Below are positions 17,833 through 26,604 of a DNA stretch of 64,000 bases, piece after piece. Source of the DNA: Allopusillimonas lactea (GTDB taxonomy: Bacteria; Pseudomonadota; Gammaproteobacteria; Burkholderiales; Burkholderiaceae_B); assembly GCF_021653995.1 (NCBI RefSeq), contig NZ_JAJJOZ010000003.1:248001-312000 (forward strand), in the 5' to 3' direction. Every line of letters starts with the position of its first letter. Position 1 is the stretch's first letter. Both the position numbers and the translations under genes were made by a program. Under the pieces are notes generated by a model. That model did not search any database and was not told the origin of the DNA. It saw only the letters and a program-made list of their open reading frames with translations.

Positions 17833-19170
17833 TTGAACCGCTATCTCTACACTGCACTCATACGGCTGCTGTCGCCAGGCCTGCTGGCCTGGATGGCGAT
17901 GCGTGCCCGCCGCGCGGGCGGCGACTGGGGGGTGGTGTCGGGCGCGCGTTTCGGCCATTACGGCAAGGCCCCGTTGCTGCAGGCGCCAGTGTGGGTGCAT
18001 GCCGTCAGCCTGGGTGAAACACGGGCCGCGCAGCCGCTGGTGCAAGCGCTGCTCGACAGCGGTGAGCGTGTGCTGCTTACGCACATGACGGTAACGGGCC
18101 GTGAAGAAGGCGCGCGCCTGTTTGCCGGCCCCATTGCCGAAGGCCGGCTCGTGCAGCAATGGCTGCCTTACGATTTTCCTGGAGCCACCCGGCGTTTCAT
18201 TGCTTGCTACCGGCCGCGTGCCGGCATACTCATAGAGCGGGAGGTCTGGCCCAACCTGCTGCATGCAGCCGAGCACGCCGGCGTCCCCATGATGCTGGCC
18301 AGCGCGCGGTTCTCGGACCACGCCTTGCGCCAGAGCCTGCGTCTGGGCAGCGTGATGCGCCGCGCCTATGCCACTTTCGACGCCGTCTACGCCCAGACGC
18401 TGCAGGACGCCCAGCGGCTTGAACAGGCGGGGGCGCCGGGCGCCCGGGTATCGGGTAATTTCAAGTTCGACATTTCGCTGCCACTCGACAAAATCGCGCG
18501 CGGCCGCGAGTTTGCCGCGCGGCTGCACCGCAAGGTCATCTTGGTGGCCAGCACGCGCGAGGGCGAAGAGCCGCTGTTCATCAACGCTATTCTCAAGCAT
18601 ATGAAGCGCGCCAAAACACAAGGCCGCAACTTGTCCGAACAGGTACTGTTTTGCATTGCGCCGCGTCACCCGCAGCGTTTTGATGAAGCTGCTGCACTGC
18701 TTTCGCAGGCAGGGCTGAATTTTGTGCGCCGCTCCGAGTTGCTCGCCGCCGGCGATGCCAGCTCTACTGCGCTGAACGCATGCGCCACTGCCTCGGTGCT
18801 GCTGGGTGATACGTTGGGTGAAATGCCCTGGTATTACGCGCTGGCACACGTGGCTGTGGTGGCCGGCAGCTTTCAGCCATTGGGCGGGCAAAACCTGATC
18901 GAAGCGTGCGCCCAGGGCACACCGGTTATCGTAGGCCCGCACACCCGTAATTTCGAGCAGGCGGTGGTCGATGCGCTGGATGCGGGTGCCGCCCTGCGCG
19001 TGCCCAACGCCGAAGCCGCGCTGCAGCTCTCCCTGCAGCTTATCGACGATGCCCCGCGCCTGGCCCGCATGGGCGAGGCCGGCGAGCATTGGGTACGCCA
19101 GCATACGGGCGCAGTCGCGCGCGTGGTGTCTGGCTTGCACGAACTCGCCAACGGCCGGCCGCAGGGCTGA
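17833..19170 (+). CDS. waaA: 3-deoxy-D-manno-octulosonic acid (Kdo) transferase
   Basis: A GT30 enzyme of about 445 residues. It has an N-terminal membrane anchor, the acceptor-domain motif WVHAVSLGETRAAQPLVQAL, and the donor-binding part with LLGDTLGEMPWYYALAHVAV and GGQNLIEACAQGTPVIVGPH. It adds Kdo from CMP-Kdo to lipid IVA on the inner membrane. The start is uncertain: TTG 17833 gives the usual M-N-R-Y-L-Y start, and GTG 17821 is a close alternative; the ATG at 17764 would add an unlikely N-terminal tail. It follows waaC by 89 bp and is convergent with galU. Confidence 0.93.
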   Translation: MNRYLYTALIRLLSPGLLAWMAMRARRAGGDWGVVSGARFGHYGKAPLLQAPVWVHAVSLGETRAAQPLVQALLDSGERVLLTHMTVTGREEGARLFAGPIAEGRLVQQWLPYDFPGATRRFIACYRPRAGILIEREVWPNLLHAAEHAGVPMMLASARFSDHALRQSLRLGSVMRRAYATFDAVYAQTLQDAQRLEQAGAPGARVSGNFKFDISLPLDKIARGREFAARLHRKVILVASTREGEEPLFINAILKHMKRAKTQGRNLSEQVLFCIAPRHPQRFDEAAALLSQAGLNFVRRSELLAAGDASSTALNACATASVLLGDTLGEMPWYYALAHVAVVAGSFQPLGGQNLIEACAQGTPVIVGPHTRNFEQAVVDALDAGAALRVPNAEAALQLSLQLIDDAPRLARMGEAGEHWVRQHTGAVARVVSGLHELANGRPQG

Positions 19171-19182
19171 GGCCGCCGCAGT

Positions 19183-20019
19183 TCAGGGCTCCAGCCCGTG
19201 GTACTTGCGACCAAACTCGATCGTGGCGCGAAAGAACCCATCTTTGCTGCCGCAGTCGTAGCGGATGCCATCGTACCGCAGGCCATACACCGCTTTGGCC
19301 TTGAGCAGGCTGGCGATGCCGTCCGTTAATTGGATTTCGCCGCCTACACCGCTCTTGGTATGACGCAGGTGCTTGAAGATTTCGGGTTCCAGCACGTAGC
19401 GGCCTACTACGGCCAGGGTGGACGGTGCGTCGGCAGGCTGGGGCTTTTCGACGATGCCCGAAAGCCGCGTGGTGCGTTCGTCGGCTGCTTCGCCCGAAAT
19501 GATGCCGTATTTCTGGGTTTCTTCGTGCGGTACGTCTTGGATGGCCAATACACTGCCATTGTGCCGGTGCGCAGCGTCGACCAACTGATGGGTAACGGAG
19601 ACCGGCGCATCGATCAGGTCATCGGCCAGCAGTACTGCGAACGGCTCGTTGCCGACGATAGGCGCGGCGCATAGTACCGCGTGGCCCAGGCCCAGCGGCG
19701 CGGGCTGGCGTGTATAGATGCAGTTCACATGCGCGGGGATTACATTGCGCACGATTTCCAGCAGTTTGGTCTTGCTTTTGGCTTCCAGCTCTGCTTCGAG
19801 CTCGGGCACGTTGTCGAAGTGGTCTTCAATCGCGCGCTTGTTACGGCCCGTAATGAAAATGAGGTCGGTAATCCCGGCCGCAATCGCTTCTTCGACGGCA
19901 TACTGGATCAGCGGCTTATCGACGATAGGGAGCATTTCCTTGGGCATGGCTTTGGTGGCGGGCAGAAATCGGGTGCCCAAGCCTGCAACGGGAAAAACGG
20001 CTTTGCGAATTGGCTTCAT
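19183..20019 (-). CDS. galU: UTP--glucose-1-phosphate uridylyltransferase
   Basis: A 278-residue nucleotidyltransferase. It has the N-terminal nucleotide-binding signature VFPVAGLGTRFLPATKAMPK, followed by MLPIVDKPLIQYAVEEA, and a typical bacterial GalU length. It makes UDP-glucose for LPS core, exopolysaccharide and trehalose synthesis in the cytoplasm, which fits its position beside waaC and waaA. Its promoter region contains the five-copy 14-bp tandem repeat at 20095-20164. Confidence 0.95.
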   Translation of the reverse strand: MKPIRKAVFPVAGLGTRFLPATKAMPKEMLPIVDKPLIQYAVEEAIAAGITDLIFITGRNKRAIEDHFDNVPELEAELEAKSKTKLLEIVRNVIPAHVNCIYTRQPAPLGLGHAVLCAAPIVGNEPFAVLLADDLIDAPVSVTHQLVDAAHRHNGSVLAIQDVPHEETQKYGIISGEAADERTTRLSGIVEKPQPADAPSTLAVVGRYVLEPEIFKHLRHTKSGVGGEIQLTDGIASLLKAKAVYGLRYDGIRYDCGSKDGFFRATIEFGRKYHGLEP

Positions 20020-20094
20020 CGGTGGGTGTCGGCGCCTTGCGGCACCGCATCAATGGAAAAGAGAGATATTAAACTGTCGTGACGCTTAAGGAGC

Positions 20095-20164
20095 GCAGCC
20101 GCACGAATGCAGCCGCACGAATCCAGCCGTACGAATGCAACCTCACGAATGCAACCGCAAGTAT
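20095..20164. repeat. five-copy 14-bp tandem repeat
   Basis: The unit GCAGCCGCACGAAT occurs twice exactly (20095-20108, 20109-20122). Three degenerate copies follow without gaps (20123-20136, 20137-20150, 20151-20164). The unit is not a multiple of three and lies in the 214-bp region between divergent galU and a tiny ORF. It looks like a small VNTR that could vary in copy number and alter promoter spacing. Confidence 0.85.
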
Positions 20165-20233
20165 CATGCCTGGGCCTGGCAAAGTGAGCGGCGCTATACT
20201 GCCCCCACTTTGTCGCATCGTTTCTTTCCTGTC

Positions 20234-20407
20234 ATGCGTTTTCTGTTTTTACTTCTCGTGCTGGCGAATCTGGGCGTCGCCGCTTATGGCGAAGGCCTGT
20301 TCGGGCCCCCGCCCAGCGAAGAGGGGCGCCAGAGCCGCCGCCTGACAGAACGCCAGCAGCACACCATCGCCATCGGCACGCCGTTGCCCGTTACGCAGGC
20401 ACGCTAG
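20234..20407 (+). CDS. 57-residue membrane-anchored or secreted small protein
   Basis: ATG 20234 starts a hydrophobic segment (MRFLFLLLVLANLGVAAYG). A charged tail of about 35 residues follows, with PPPSEEGRQSRRL. It resembles the N-terminal part of SPOR-domain proteins that I recall beside coaX-birA in related Burkholderiales, but no SPOR domain follows: the frame stops at 20405-20407 and coaX is read towards it. It may be a natural small protein or a remnant of a longer gene. No RNA structure was noticed in the 108 bases between its stop and the coaX stop. Confidence 0.5.
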   Translation: MRFLFLLLVLANLGVAAYGEGLFGPPPSEEGRQSRRLTERQQHTIAIGTPLPVTQAR

Positions 20408-20515
20408 GCGGCACCGAGGCGCATGCGCAATTCCCCGTGGTAGCCGCGGCTGCGCAATGTGTCGGTTGCTGTGTCATGGCTGCAATGCTGCGGGAGCCAT
20501 GCCGCCGCCGGCTTC

Positions 20516-21322
20516 TCAGGCCCCGCTGGCCGCCAGCCGCGCCAGGCCATCCAGTACCGGTGTGGCCAGCCAGTTGATTTCTTCGACTTCCAAGCCCATG
20601 TCCGCCTGCGCACGCGCCAGCACACGCGCGGCCTCGGGTTCCACCAGATGCCATCCCCCTCCACTGCAGAACACCTGCGGCGCCTGCCCATAGCGGGCCA
20701 GCCCCTCGCGCCATTGGCGCAGGAGTGCGCCCGTTTGTGCCGCTGCGATGCCGCTGCTGATGGCTTGGTGCGTATGCTGAGGAAACGCCGCGGCCGGCCC
20801 CTCTGCCAGGGGTAGATTGGCCGTGGCCGCTTTCAGGCTGGCGCGCATGAGCTCCGGCCCGGGCATGATGAGGCCGCCGGCAAATACCGGCGTGCCGGTG
20901 TCGCCGTAGGCCAGGGTATCGATGGTGGTGGTAGTGCCGAAGTTGGCCAGCATCAGCGGCCGGGTGCCCTGGGCGTGGGCCACCATGCCCACCATGGCCA
21001 GCCAGCGATCCGCACCCAGTTGGGCGGGGTGGTCGTACGTATTGCGCACGCCGGCTGTTTCGGCCTGGCTGCTGATCCATTGCGGCGCGGGGGCTGCCAA
21101 GGCGTGCAGCGCGGCATGAATGCGATTGGCGGCTTGCTGGCCAGCGACATTGGTGCCGATTGCGCGCGTGATCTCGGGCGCCAGGTTGCGCAGCCATGCG
21201 TCCAGCTGGGCCAGACTGTCGTGGCCAATGGCGAGTGCGGCGGGCTCTCGTTCTCCCGTGGTGGTGTCTACCCAGCCAAACTTCACGCGTGTGTTGCCCG
21301 CATCGATGAGCAGTGTTTTCAT
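20516..21322 (-). CDS. coaX: type III pantothenate kinase (Baf homologue)
   Basis: A 268-residue ASKHA-fold kinase. The N-terminal phosphate loop is LLIDAGNTRVKFGWVD; NTYDHPAQLGADRWLAMVG and LANFGTTTTIDTL are the usual CoaX motifs. It phosphorylates pantothenate in the first step of coenzyme A synthesis. In Bordetella this gene was first named baf (Bvg accessory factor). Its start overlaps the birA stop by 4 bp, so it is translationally coupled to birA. Confidence 0.93.
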   Translation of the reverse strand: MKTLLIDAGNTRVKFGWVDTTTGEREPAALAIGHDSLAQLDAWLRNLAPEITRAIGTNVAGQQAANRIHAALHALAAPAPQWISSQAETAGVRNTYDHPAQLGADRWLAMVGMVAHAQGTRPLMLANFGTTTTIDTLAYGDTGTPVFAGGLIMPGPELMRASLKAATANLPLAEGPAAAFPQHTHQAISSGIAAAQTGALLRQWREGLARYGQAPQVFCSGGGWHLVEPEAARVLARAQADMGLEVEEINWLATPVLDGLARLAASGA

Positions 21323-22197
21323 TGTGGATACGCCTGTCGCGGCCGAACCGAAATCTCGCCCACCGTCACCAGCGATTCTCCTGCCGGAGTGCGCAGCCGC
21401 AGTTGACCGCTTTCGTCAATGCCGCAGGCAATGCCTGCCTGCACCATGCGGTCGTTGTCTATGACGTGCACATGCTGCCCTGCCAGCGCATCCACCTGGG
21501 CATACCGTTCGGGCAGCGAGGAGAAGCCATAGGCGGTGGCGTAGTTCAGGCTGTCGTACCAGGCGCGAGCGATACTGACCACGATGTCGGCATAAGGGAC
21601 GTGGCCGGCGTCAGGGTCGGCCCGGCAGATTTCGGCCCAGTCGGCGACACTGCGATTCAGTGATTGGCTCAGTGCGCGCGCGTCATCAAGGTTGATGCCC
21701 ATGCCGATGATGGCCACATAGTGGTCTGGCGATTGCGGCGAGGTGCCGGCACGGGTGGTTTCGACCAGGATGCCGGCCAGCTTGGCTGAATGCCACAGCA
21801 GATCGTTAGGCCACTTCATGGTGAGGTTCAGGCGTTGCGCAGGCGCCAGCAATGCGCGCATGGCTTCGCAGGCAGCCAGCCCGACGAGCGGCGAGAGGGT
21901 GGGCAGGCGGCGCGGCGGCAGGAAAACGTCGAACGCACAGGAGAACATCAGGTTGGCGCCGGCGCGATTCTGCCAGCTGCGGCCCGCCCGCCCGCGCCCG
22001 CGCTCCTGTAGATGCGCGCCAAGGATCCAAGGCCGTGCGAGCTGGCCATGGTCGCTGCGGGCCAGCGCCAATAGGTCGGCGTTGGTGGAGCTGGTTGAGT
22101 CCACCCACCTTACCTGCCACGCAGGAGGCAGCGCTGCGGCGATCTGGTGCTGGAGGGTTGCAGGGTCGGGCAAGGCGGGAGGCAGCGAAGTATCCAT
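21319..22197 (-). CDS. birA: biotin--[acetyl-CoA-carboxylase] ligase, without DNA-binding domain
   Basis: A 292-residue ligase. The biotinyl-adenylate loop is GRGRAGRSWQNRAGANLMFS; MKWPNDLLW and GIGMGINLDD-like segments (here AIIGMGINLDD) also match. It attaches biotin to BCCP and other carboxylases. There is no N-terminal winged helix, so unlike E. coli BirA it should not regulate transcription. ATG 22197 begins the catalytic-type N-terminus; in-frame upstream codons are rejected because they cross the divergent promoter region. Confidence 0.93.
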   Translation of the reverse strand: MDTSLPPALPDPATLQHQIAAALPPAWQVRWVDSTSSTNADLLALARSDHGQLARPWILGAHLQERGRGRAGRSWQNRAGANLMFSCAFDVFLPPRRLPTLSPLVGLAACEAMRALLAPAQRLNLTMKWPNDLLWHSAKLAGILVETTRAGTSPQSPDHYVAIIGMGINLDDARALSQSLNRSVADWAEICRADPDAGHVPYADIVVSIARAWYDSLNYATAYGFSSLPERYAQVDALAGQHVHVIDNDRMVQAGIACGIDESGQLRLRTPAGESLVTVGEISVRPRQAYPQ

Positions 22198-22353
22198 GAA
22201 TGTTACACAGTGCGGCACACGATATATGGCATGCAGGCGCCATGTATATCGCATGGTTGCGGGCGCGTTTTGCATGTAAGTGGCATGTTAACGGAAGCGT
22301 TGCCTGTGTGGCGTAAAATGGCCGGGGTCGCAAACACCTAACTGTATTCCTCC

Positions 22354-22998
22354 ATGGCGCTACGTACGCAAACCCGCAGCTTCGAAGGCCAGGCCGGCCC
22401 CATCGACTGTATCCTCGATTGGCCCGATGGCACGCCGCAGGGCTGGGCGCTGGTGCTGCATCCCCACCCGCTGCATGGCGGCTCCAGCAACAACAAAATC
22501 GTTACCACGATTGCGCGCGCCTGTGTGCAGCGCGGCCTGTTGGCGGTGCGCCCAAACTTTCGCGGCGTGGGGGCGTCGGCGGGTGCGTTCGATGCCGCCC
22601 GTGGCGAAACAGCCGATATGCTCGGCCTGGCCGAACAGTTCGCTGCCGCGTATCCCGCCGAGGCCGCGGGCAAGTGGGTGTTGGCAGGCTTTTCGTTCGG
22701 CACTTCGGTGGCGGCACAGTTCTATTCGGCGCGGGCCGACGCTGAACAGCCCGTGCCCGATGCGCTATTATTGTTCGGTTCCGCAGTCGAGCGGTTCAGG
22801 TTCCGCGATGTGCGGGTGCCGGCACATACCATGCTGGTGCACGGCGAGGCAGACGAAGTCGTGCCCCTCGACGAGGCCATGTCGTTTGCCCGCGAGCACG
22901 ACCTGCCCATGGTGGTGGTGCCCGACGCTAGCCATTTTTTCCATGGCAAGCTGATCATCCTGAAGAATCTGCTGCAGCAAAGGCTGCAGGCGCTGTGA
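22354..22998 (+). CDS. alpha/beta hydrolase, dienelactone hydrolase-like
   Basis: A 214-residue alpha/beta hydrolase common in betaproteobacteria. The oxyanion and early region reads LVLHPHPLHGGSSNNKIVTT and RPNFRGVGASAG. The nucleophile elbow is AGFSFGTSVA, followed by HGEADEVVP for the acid and VPDASHFFHG for the catalytic His. It is cytoplasmic (no signal peptide). The substrate is unknown. It is divergent from birA and followed closely by a penicillin-binding protein gene. Confidence 0.85.
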   Translation: MALRTQTRSFEGQAGPIDCILDWPDGTPQGWALVLHPHPLHGGSSNNKIVTTIARACVQRGLLAVRPNFRGVGASAGAFDAARGETADMLGLAEQFAAAYPAEAAGKWVLAGFSFGTSVAAQFYSARADAEQPVPDALLLFGSAVERFRFRDVRVPAHTMLVHGEADEVVPLDEAMSFAREHDLPMVVVPDASHFFHGKLIILKNLLQQRLQAL

Positions 22999-23084
22999 TA
23001 TCCGGTGCACCTGATGCCGAACTTTTACCGCCTGCCCTTGTCCCTCATGATGTTTACCCAACACATACAACCACACTATCTCCG

Positions 23085-24326
23085 ATGACTGTTCGCTCTA
23101 CCCGCTCCTCCGTCCGGCTCACGCAACTTGCGCTCGCCGCAGCCATTGCCCTGTCGCCCATGTACGTGGGCGCGCAGTCGGCCGCCCCCCAAACAGCGCC
23201 TGCGCAGGCGTCCAGTGCCGCGCCCGCTGTGCCCGGCGTGGCTACGGTGGGCGATCTGGCAACTGTGCCGCCGCCATCAGTCAATGCGTCAGCCTGGCTG
23301 ACGCTGGACGCGAACAGCGGCCAGATCATCGCGGCGCAGCAGGCCGACACCAAGATCGAGCCCGCATCGCTCACCAAGATCATGGCGGCCTACGTGATTT
23401 TCGATGCGCTCGAGAAAAAGCGCCTGACGCTGGATCAGAAGGTGCACGTGTCCGAAAAGGCCTGGAAGACCGAAGGCTCGCGCATGTTCATCAAGGTGGG
23501 TTCCCAGGTGTCGGTGGATGACCTGTTGCAGGGCTTTATCGTGCAATCGGGCAACGATGCCACTGTGGCGCTGGCCGAAGCGGTGGCGGGCAGCGAAGGC
23601 GCTTTTGTGGCACTGATGAACGACGAAGCCGCGCGCCAGGGCCTGAAGGACACGCACTTCACCAATGCACCAGGCCTGCCCGATCCGGCCCACCTGACGA
23701 CGGTGCACGACATTGCGATCCTCGCGCGCAACCTCATCCAGCGCTTCCCGCAGTACATGCACTATTACAGCCAGAAAGAATTCACCTACAACAACATCAA
23801 ACAACCCAACCGCAACCGCCTGCTCTGGACAGACTCGACGGTCGATGGCCTGAAAACCGGCCATACGGCGTCCGCGGGCTATTGCCTGGTGTCTACGGCG
23901 TTGCGCGACGGCCGCCGGGTGGTATCGGTGGTCGTCGGCGCGCCCAGCGACGCCGCCCGCTCCGAAAGCAGCCTGAAACTGCTCAACTGGAGCTTCCAGA
24001 ACTTCGATACGGTCAAGCTGCTCGATGCCGACAAGCCCGCCGTCACGGCCCGTGTCTGGGAAGGCACCGCCGAGACCGTTGGCCTGGGTACGCCCACGGC
24101 AACCTGGGTGACTGTGCCGCGCGGAAAGGGGCAAGAGATCAAGCCGGTGGCGCAGTACACGCAGCCGCTGATTGCGCCGCTGTCGCAAGGCGCAAAGGTG
24201 GGTGTGGTCTCCCTCACTCTCGACGGCAAGGTGCTGCGCCAGGAACCCCTGCAGGTGCTGGCCGATGTGCCGCAGGCAGGGCTGTTCAGCCGGCTGTACG
24301 ACAAGGTTCGGTTGATGTTCCAGTAA
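23085..24326 (+). CDS. D-alanyl-D-alanine carboxypeptidase (class A low-mass PBP, PBP5/6 type)
   Basis: A 413-residue periplasmic serine peptidase. It has a signal peptide, then the three penicillin-binding motifs: SLTK (residues 95-98), SGN (155-157) and KTG (257-259). A C-terminal PBP5-type domain and a short amphipathic anchor (FSRLYDKVRLMF) follow. It trims the terminal D-Ala from peptidoglycan pentapeptides at the outer face of the inner membrane. ATG 23085 begins the signal peptide. The next gene is a D-amino acid transaminase, so D-alanine metabolism may be shared. E. coli names dacA and dacC both fit. Confidence 0.93.
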   Translation: MTVRSTRSSVRLTQLALAAAIALSPMYVGAQSAAPQTAPAQASSAAPAVPGVATVGDLATVPPPSVNASAWLTLDANSGQIIAAQQADTKIEPASLTKIMAAYVIFDALEKKRLTLDQKVHVSEKAWKTEGSRMFIKVGSQVSVDDLLQGFIVQSGNDATVALAEAVAGSEGAFVALMNDEAARQGLKDTHFTNAPGLPDPAHLTTVHDIAILARNLIQRFPQYMHYYSQKEFTYNNIKQPNRNRLLWTDSTVDGLKTGHTASAGYCLVSTALRDGRRVVSVVVGAPSDAARSESSLKLLNWSFQNFDTVKLLDADKPAVTARVWEGTAETVGLGTPTATWVTVPRGKGQEIKPVAQYTQPLIAPLSQGAKVGVVSLTLDGKVLRQEPLQVLADVPQAGLFSRLYDKVRLMFQ

Positions 24327-24438
24327 GCGGCAGCACGGGGCGCCCAACCTGCGGGCCGTCGGCAAACCGCTTGTTTATCAATCATTTTTCGGCCAGGTCG
24401 GCGATGCCGGCCTGGATTACATTTCAGGGCTACACACT

Positions 24439-25317
24439 ATGATTCCCGATGTCGATAACGACAGCATTGCCTATCTGAATGGCGAGTTCGTGCGCCTGGG
24501 AGACGCCCGCGTATCCGTATTGGATCGCGGGTTTATTTTTGGCGACGGCATATATGAAGTGGTGCCGGTATATCAGGGCAAGCCATTTCGCATGGATGGC
24601 CACTTGGCGCGCTTGTCGCGCAGCCTGGCGGCAATCCGCATTCCGCTTGAGCACACGCGCGCGTGGTGGGAATCCCTGGTGCAGCAATTGATCGAGCGCA
24701 GCAGCTTGGGCGACTGCATGGTGTATATCCAGGTGACGCGCGGTGTGGCCCGGCGCGATCACGCCTTTCCGAAACAGGCTGTGCCCACGGTGTTCGCCAT
24801 GGTGTCGCCATTCAAGCGCCCATCGGCCGAACTGCGCGCGCAGGGTATGTCGGCGGTGGCCATTCCCGACATCCGCTGGCTGCATTGCGACATCAAATCG
24901 GTATCGCTGCTGGGCAACGTGCTAGCCAAGCAGCAGGCGGTGGATGCCGGGGTAGACGAGGTGTTGCAGTTCCGCGATGGCTTCCTCACCGAAGGGGCGT
25001 CGTGCAATATCTGGGTAGTAAAGAACGGCACACTGCTGGCGCCGCCTCGCAACAATCTGATTTTGGAAGGCATACGCTACGGCCTTATGGAAACGCTTGC
25101 CGCCGAAGCGGGTGTGCCGTTCGAGGCCAGGCCCATTTCCCGTGCCGAGGTGGATGCGGCGGACGAATTGCTGCTGACGTCGGCAACGAAAGAGATCTTG
25201 CCGATCACCCGCTTCGAGGGCAGGCCGGTGGGTACGGGCGAGGGCGCGGGCAAGCCGGGCAAGGTTTTTGCCGCGCTGCGGGCGGGCTACGATCGCGCCA
25301 TTGCCGCGCTATCATGA
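24439..25317 (+). CDS. dat: D-amino acid (D-alanine) transaminase, class IV
   Basis: A 292-residue fold-type IV PLP enzyme. The opening region LDRGFIFGDGIYEVVPVYQG and the R-x-H-pattern near residues 101-108 (RGVARRDH) are typical of D-amino acid transaminases. The PLP lysine is K153 in HCDIKSVSLLGN. Glu in TEGASCNIWVV and the phosphate-binding TSATKEILP follow. It interconverts D-alanine and D-glutamate with 2-oxoacids. It lies in the dat-DUF493-lipB order known from related species. Confidence 0.88.
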   Translation: MIPDVDNDSIAYLNGEFVRLGDARVSVLDRGFIFGDGIYEVVPVYQGKPFRMDGHLARLSRSLAAIRIPLEHTRAWWESLVQQLIERSSLGDCMVYIQVTRGVARRDHAFPKQAVPTVFAMVSPFKRPSAELRAQGMSAVAIPDIRWLHCDIKSVSLLGNVLAKQQAVDAGVDEVLQFRDGFLTEGASCNIWVVKNGTLLAPPRNNLILEGIRYGLMETLAAEAGVPFEARPISRAEVDAADELLLTSATKEILPITRFEGRPVGTGEGAGKPGKVFAALRAGYDRAIAALS

Positions 25318-25351
25318 GCCTGTGCCCTGTTTATTGCCAAGGGTGAATACA

Positions 25352-25627
25352 ATGCGAGAAATTCCGCCCGAAGAATCCCTGATCGAATATCCCAGCGACT
25401 TCCCCATCAAGGTAATGGGCAAGTCGCACCCGGATTTCGCCCAGGTCATGACTGAGCTCGTGCTCCAATTCGATCCCGGCTTTGATGCCGCAACTGTTGA
25501 AATGCGGCCCAGCCGCAATGGTACCTACATTGGCCTCACATTTATCGTACGCGCCACCTCGCGCGAACAGCTGGACGCGCTCTATCGCGCGCTGCATGGG
25601 CATGAAATGGTGGCCATGGTCCTATAA
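25352..25627 (+). CDS. DUF493 (YbeD-like) family protein
   Basis: A 91-residue protein with the YbeD alpha/beta fold pattern. It starts MREIPPEESLIEYPSDFPIK and contains SRNGTYIGLTFIVRATSREQ, ending in HEMVAMVL. The family typically sits just before lipB, as here, and its molecular role is not established. ATG 25352 gives the normal family length. Confidence 0.9.
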   Translation: MREIPPEESLIEYPSDFPIKVMGKSHPDFAQVMTELVLQFDPGFDAATVEMRPSRNGTYIGLTFIVRATSREQLDALYRALHGHEMVAMVL

Positions 25628-25739
25628 GCGGCAAGCCTTGGCGCAGCGGCCCGCGCCAGAGGCCGATGCGCCGCGCACAGCGCAGGCTCAACCCGTGGTG
25701 CTTTCGCACGCGGTGTATGCGGCAGGAGAACGGCTGAAC

Positions 25740-26411
25740 ATGATCGAAGTGAAATGGCTGCCGCGGCCCAGCGCCTATCTGCCGGTTTGGGAGGCCATGC
25801 GCGATTTCACCGAGCGGCGCGATGCCGATACGCCAGACCAGATCTGGCTGGTCGAGCATGAGCCAGTCTACACGCTGGGGCAGGCGGGTAAGCCCGTCCA
25901 TGTGCTCAATGCCGGTAGCATCGATGTCGTGCATACTGATCGCGGCGGCCAAGTCACATACCACGGGCCCGGGCAAGTGGTGGCATATTGCCTGGTCGAC
26001 CTGCGCCGCCATGGTCTGTTCGTCAAAGAGTATGTCGCCCTGCTCGAAGATGTGTTGATCGCTTATCTCGACAGCGCCGGTGTGCCGGGCGCCTGCCGCA
26101 AAGCTGGTGCGCCGGGTGTCTACGTGCCGGGCGAGGGGGGCGAGCTGGCCAAGATCGCCGCCTTGGGCATCAAGGTGCGCAATGGTTGCACTTACCACGG
26201 CCTGGCGCTTAACGTCGATATGGATCTCTCGCCTTTTCTGGGTATCAATCCCTGTGGCTACGAGGGCCTGGAAACCGTGGATATGCGTAGTCATGGGGTG
26301 TCCATGGGGCTCGAAGACGTAGGCAATCAACTGGCCAATCGGCTGGCGGTCGCCTTCAACGCCCGCATGAAGGCGGCACATGCCGCTTTGGTTGGTGGCC
26401 ACACCGCTTGA
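25740..26411 (+). CDS. lipB: octanoyl-[acyl-carrier-protein]:protein N-octanoyltransferase
   Basis: A 223-residue transferase with the motif GGQVTYHGPGQ. The catalytic pair is Lys in KIAALGIKV and Cys in NGCTYHGLALNVD. It moves octanoyl groups from ACP to lipoyl domains, the step before LipA. ATG 25740 is preceded by AGGAG; an in-frame GTG at 25695 is possible. In relatives lipA follows directly, but here an 11-12 kb catabolic segment intervenes and lipA lies at 38679-39677 on the other strand. Confidence 0.93.
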   Translation: MIEVKWLPRPSAYLPVWEAMRDFTERRDADTPDQIWLVEHEPVYTLGQAGKPVHVLNAGSIDVVHTDRGGQVTYHGPGQVVAYCLVDLRRHGLFVKEYVALLEDVLIAYLDSAGVPGACRKAGAPGVYVPGEGGELAKIAALGIKVRNGCTYHGLALNVDMDLSPFLGINPCGYEGLETVDMRSHGVSMGLEDVGNQLANRLAVAFNARMKAAHAALVGGHTA

Positions 26412-26604
26412 TGGGTGAAGAGGCCGTCCGATGGGCGAGTCGTGGTAAAACCGGATTCATACAAGCATTACAACTGAGTTAAGGGCTTGTCCGGTGCTGG
26501 CCGGCTTGGCGGAGCGCGTGGGCAAGCATGTCGCGTATCACCCATGCGGTGCGGGGCAGCCATGTGTGCATGCCCCACGCCATGGCCATGAAAAGGAGGC
26601 CCCA

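Noticed and set aside
23289..24365. Minus-strand frame antisense to the D,D-carboxypeptidase gene
   Set aside because: Composition is that of a shadow frame; the plus gene has all three PBP motifs.
24393..24415. Hairpin between the carboxypeptidase and dat genes
   Set aside because: One mismatch in the stem and no T-run downstream; an A-run instead lies on the other strand.
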